DNA of 7,988 bases from an uncultured bacterium (GTDB lineage Bacteria > Bacteroidota > Bacteroidia > CAILMK01): positions 1 through 7,988 of the forward strand of contig CAILMK010000523.1 of NCBI GenBank assembly GCA_903835275.1. The letters are read 5' to 3'. The translations under genes were made by a program, and so were the position numbers. Under the pieces are notes generated by a model, which was not told where the DNA came from, searched no databases, and saw only the letters and a list, made by a program, of their open reading frames with translations. Positions 6,164 through 7,988 of this stretch are shown here, piece after piece. The stretch's first letter is position 1. Every line of letters begins with the position of its first letter.

Positions 6164-7321
6164 TTATTTGCTGAGCCATGACCTGTAGTAATCAGGGACG
6201 GCAATTTTCAAAGCGTCCTCAGTGATCATAACTGGCTTGAAAGGGTCTATCATTACAGCCATTTCATTGGTTTCTTTTTTACCGATACTTCGTTCTATCG
6301 CACCCGGGTGAGGTCCATGAGGAATTCCACCGGGATGCAGTGTAATTTGTCCCTGATTGATGTCATTTCTGCTCATGAAATCCCCATCAACATAATAAAG
6401 GATTTCATCAGAATCAATATTGCTGTGGTGATAAGGTGCAGGTATAGCATCCGGATGGTAATCATACAACCTTGGCACAAATGAACAGATCACAAAATTA
6501 TTCCCCTCGAAAGTCTGGTGTATAGGAGGAGGCATATGTATTCTGCCCGTAATGGGTTCAAAATTGTAAATGGAAAAAGCGTATGGGTACTGATAACCAT
6601 CCCAGCCTACTACATCAAAAGGATGATGATCGTATGTAAATGGATAAATCAAGCCTTGCTTTTTGATCATGACCTGAAAATCCCCTTTCTCATCCTTGGT
6701 TTCCAATTCTTCAGGAAGCCTGAGATCCCTCTGATAAAAGGGGGAATGTTCCAGTAATTGCCCGTAACTATTCCGGTATCTTTTCGGCAATTCTATCGGG
6801 CTGAAAGATTCAACTATAAGGAAACGATTATCCTTTGTTTCCATTTCCATTTGATAAACGGTTCCACGCGGAATAATTAAGTAATCACCTTTTCCGAAAT
6901 CCAGTTTGCCAAACATGGTTTTCAAAACGCCTTCGCCCTTATGAATGAAGATCATTTCATCGGCATCAGCATTTTTATAAAAGTATGAGAATGATTCAGT
7001 AGGCGCTGCAAGGCTTATCTGAAGGTCATTGTTTAGCATCAAAACCTTGCGGCTTTCTATATAATCTTTGATGGGGGGGATATCGAATCCCTGGAAACTC
7101 AAAGGGCTGAGGTTTTTAGAAATGGCAATTGTGGGTTCTACAGAATAGGGTTGCCCCATAGATTTTATAGTAGTGGGAGGGTATAGATGGTATGCAAGTG
7201 AATAATTCCCTGCAAATCCTTCCGTTCCTATCAATTCTTCCTGATACAATTTACCTTCAGGGCTTCTGAATGTTGTGTGTCTTTTGGAGGGGATATTTCC
7301 TAGTTTATGGTATACCGGCAT
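6164..7321 (-). CDS. hmgA: Homogentisate 1,2-dioxygenase
   Basis: A 385-residue cupin-fold dioxygenase that opens the ring of homogentisate to give maleylacetoacetate. It is shorter than the human and Pseudomonas enzymes (430-445), as I recall for Bacteroidota members. The C-terminal cupin carries the iron ligands: His299 and Glu306 in YHHSNIDSDEIL (Glu followed by six residues and Gly, the cupin signature) and His335 in GIPHGPHPG. One more residue lies between the first His and Glu than in human HGD. The upstream WDGYQYPYAF and IHMPPPIHQ segments are also family-typical, and His268 or His262 may be the catalytic base. An upstream in-frame TTG at 7345 would add eight residues, but it overlaps the putative promoter. 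The ATG at 7321 is preferred because the MPVYHKLGNIPSKRH opening fits the family and AGGA lies 5 bases before it. It is the first gene of the operon. Confidence 0.94.
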   Translation of the reverse strand: MPVYHKLGNIPSKRHTTFRSPEGKLYQEELIGTEGFAGNYSLAYHLYPPTTIKSMGQPYSVEPTIAISKNLSPLSFQGFDIPPIKDYIESRKVLMLNNDLQISLAAPTESFSYFYKNADADEMIFIHKGEGVLKTMFGKLDFGKGDYLIIPRGTVYQMEMETKDNRFLIVESFSPIELPKRYRNSYGQLLEHSPFYQRDLRLPEELETKDEKGDFQVMIKKQGLIYPFTYDHHPFDVVGWDGYQYPYAFSIYNFEPITGRIHMPPPIHQTFEGNNFVICSFVPRLYDYHPDAIPAPYHHSNIDSDEILYYVDGDFMSRNDINQGQITLHPGGIPHGPHPGAIERSIGKKETNEMAVMIDPFKPVMITEDALKIAVPDYYRSWLSK

Positions 7322-7326
7322 AATGA

Positions 7327-7330
7327 TCCT
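7327..7330 (-). promoter_or_regulatory. Weak ribosome binding site deciding the hmgA start
   Basis: AGGA on the - strand lies 5 bases before the ATG at 7321. It is the only Shine-Dalgarno-like sequence at a gene start in this window and supports that ATG over the TTG at 7345. Confidence 0.4.
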
Positions 7331-7342
7331 GATTATTGGAAA

Positions 7343-7371
7343 CAAAGTACGATAGCTTTATTTTTTTAAAA
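7343..7371 (-). promoter_or_regulatory. Putative, imperfect promoter of the aromatic operon
   Basis: On the - strand TACTTTG (7343-7349) resembles the -7 consensus TAnnTTTG but is one base short between TA and TTTG. A TTTT (7368-7371), instead of TTTG, lies 18 bases upstream as a poor -33. Transcription would start roughly 15 bases before the ATG at 7321, the same layout as the SDR promoter. A weak match to consensus would fit a promoter needing an activator, but that is inference. Confidence 0.35.
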
Positions 7372-7379
7372 GATGACGC

Positions 7380-7411
7380 TTGTCAGGAATAAAACTGATT
7401 TTTGTCAGGAA
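7380..7411 (+). repeat. Tandem direct repeat TTGTCAGGAA, candidate operator
   Basis: The ten bases TTGTCAGGAA occur at 7380-7389 and again, identically, at 7402-7411, a 22-base period close to two helical turns. The second copy lies inside a dyad-like stretch (CTGA-TTTTTG-TCAG, 7395-7408). The pair is between the divergent hmgA and DsbA-family genes, 31 and 53 bases upstream of the putative hmgA -7 element, where an activator could bind on one face of the DNA. The region 7393-7414 resembles 2670-2689 in front of the SDR gene. Confidence 0.45.
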
Positions 7412-7474
7412 ATTTATTGCGCACAAATCGGGTTCCCTTTTGGAAACCTGCTATCCATATTGCCGTTCATGGGG

Positions 7475-7482
7475 TAATTTTG
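7475..7482 (+). promoter_or_regulatory. -7 promoter element of the DsbA-family gene
   Basis: TAATTTTG matches the Bacteroidota -7 consensus TAnnTTTG exactly and ends only 4 bases before the ATG at 7487. Transcription would start at or within a few bases of the start codon. I find no TTG at the expected -33 distance; TTG at 7460-7462 is too close and TTTG at 7439-7442 too far. Confidence 0.45.
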
Positions 7483-7486
7483 CATT

Positions 7487-7988
7487 ATGAATGAAAATAA
7501 ACTGAAGGTTGATATCTGGTCCGATGTGATGTGTCCGTTTTGCTACATTGGCAAAAGGAGACTTGAAAATGCCCTGGAAAAATTCCCGGATGGGGACAAG
7601 GTTCAAATTGAGTGGCATAGTTACCAATTGGAACCCGATCTTAAAACATCCGGAAAGGAAAACATATATGAATACCTTGCATTCCGAAAAGGACAAAGTT
7701 TGGAATGGTCGAAGCAAATGCATGAAAATGTTGTGAAAATGGCAGCAGAGGCAGGTCTTAAATATGATTTTGACCATGCGGTGGTAGCAAATTCATTTAA
7801 TGCACACAGACTTGTTCAATTGGCAAAAGCAATAGGTGTTGCTGATGCCGTTGAAGAGTCATTATTCAGGTCATATTTTACGGAGGGAAAGGATATCAGC
7901 GATCCTGAGGTGCTTGTTTCTATTGGAAAGCAAGCCGGAATCAATGAAGAGGATATCCTTGAAGTATTTAAAGGCAATGCGTATACTG
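7487..7988 (+). CDS. DsbA family oxidoreductase (FrnE / HCCA isomerase-like), 3' truncated
   Basis: The frame runs open from the ATG at 7487 to the window end, giving 167 residues; family members usually have 210-240, so the C-terminal end is missing. The start LKVDIWSDVMCPFCYIGKRRLE is characteristic of the FrnE branch of the DsbA-like thioredoxin fold. The redox motif is Cys16-Pro-Phe-Cys19, in the first helix after strand 1. A helical insertion follows (about residues 65-150), containing the segment FNAHRLVQLAKA. There is no signal peptide, so the protein should be cytoplasmic, acting as a disulfide isomerase/oxidoreductase or, like kappa-class relatives, on a small molecule; the two cysteines favour redox work. 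It is transcribed away from the aromatic operon, across the shared 165-base intergenic region, and may have an extremely short leader. The ATG is followed almost directly by the conserved first strand, which supports this start. Confidence 0.85.
   Translation, partial: MNENKLKVDIWSDVMCPFCYIGKRRLENALEKFPDGDKVQIEWHSYQLEPDLKTSGKENIYEYLAFRKGQSLEWSKQMHENVVKMAAEAGLKYDFDHAVVANSFNAHRLVQLAKAIGVADAVEESLFRSYFTEGKDISDPEVLVSIGKQAGINEEDILEVFKGNAYT

Larger units (their letters stand above)
2694..7350 (-). other. Predicted four-gene operon: hmgA - hpd - tnaA - phyH
   Basis: Four genes on the - strand follow each other with gaps of 43, 8 and 4 bases and no terminator or recognisable -7 element between them. 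A putative promoter lies before the first gene and a strong terminator after the last. Tyrosine ring cleavage (two steps), a tryptophanase and an Fe(II)/2-oxoglutarate dioxygenase would thus be made from one mRNA. This is inference from spacing and strand; no transcript evidence is available. Genes for the last steps of tyrosine catabolism, maleylacetoacetate isomerase and fumarylacetoacetase, are absent from the window. Confidence 0.75.

Noticed and set aside
7322..7345. In-frame TTG start for homogentisate dioxygenase at 7345, adding eight residues
   Set aside because: It overlaps the putative -7 element, the extra residues do not look like the family N-terminus, and an ATG with AGGA five bases before it lies at 7321.
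7346..7486. Small gene, riboswitch or regulatory RNA between hmgA and the DsbA-family gene
   Set aside because: No frame with a plausible small protein and no strong hairpin series was seen; only repeat and promoter elements are supported.
7451..7777. 108-residue open frame on the - strand opposite the DsbA-family gene
   Set aside because: It is antisense to a clearly recognised protein, has no family features, and covers the intergenic promoter region; a shadow frame.
7487..7988. DsbA/HCCA-isomerase-like protein as a replacement maleylacetoacetate isomerase
   Set aside because: It keeps a CPFC redox pair typical of FrnE oxidoreductases, is transcribed divergently from the operon, and belongs to a different fold class from zeta GST isomerases; no direct support.

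Overview
The window looks like chromosome of a Bacteroidota bacterium, most probably from the Chitinophagaceae/Sphingobacteria side. This is inferred from moderate-to-low GC, starts that mostly lack a Shine-Dalgarno sequence, promoter elements of the Bacteroidota type (TAnnTTTG at -7), and the style of the proteins, such as a short (about 385-residue) homogentisate dioxygenase. No mobile element, CRISPR array, tRNA or rRNA is visible.

Left part (1-1804, + strand): the 3' end of a TauE/SafE (DsbD_2-like) membrane protein is followed after 21 bases by a complete class I CoA-transferase/acetyl-CoA hydrolase. A hairpin follows directly after the CoA-transferase stop. It separates this gene from a convergent short-chain dehydrogenase (1836-2597, - strand), which has its own well-formed Bacteroidota promoter.

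Centre (2694-7350, - strand): four tightly packed genes form an apparent operon, read in the order homogentisate 1,2-dioxygenase, 4-hydroxyphenylpyruvate dioxygenase, tryptophanase, PhyH-type Fe(II)/2-oxoglutarate dioxygenase. The gaps are 43, 8 and 4 bases, and a perfect 12-bp-stem terminator lies 28 bases after the last gene. The first two enzymes convert 4-hydroxyphenylpyruvate (from tyrosine) to homogentisate and then to maleylacetoacetate. The third gene belongs to the tryptophanase/tyrosine phenol-lyase family. Its specificity positions (Asp126, Val383, His450) point to tryptophanase, so the operon appears to combine tyrosine ring cleavage with tryptophan cleavage to indole, pyruvate and ammonia. 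The PhyH protein keeps its metal ligands, but its substrate is unknown; it is the least explained part of the system. The enzymes completing tyrosine degradation (maleylacetoacetate isomerase, fumarylacetoacetase, aminotransferase) are not in the window.

Right part (7346-7988): a 165-base divergent intergenic region carries a 10-base direct repeat at a 22-base period and a -7 element unusually close to the start of a + strand DsbA/FrnE-family oxidoreductase, which is cut by the window end. One arm of the repeat region resembles a sequence upstream of the dehydrogenase promoter, at nearly the same distance from the -7 element, so a shared regulator is possible.

I see no wholly unknown system. 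The most distinctive items are the mixed tyrosine/tryptophan operon with an orphan PhyH dioxygenase and the candidate shared operator.
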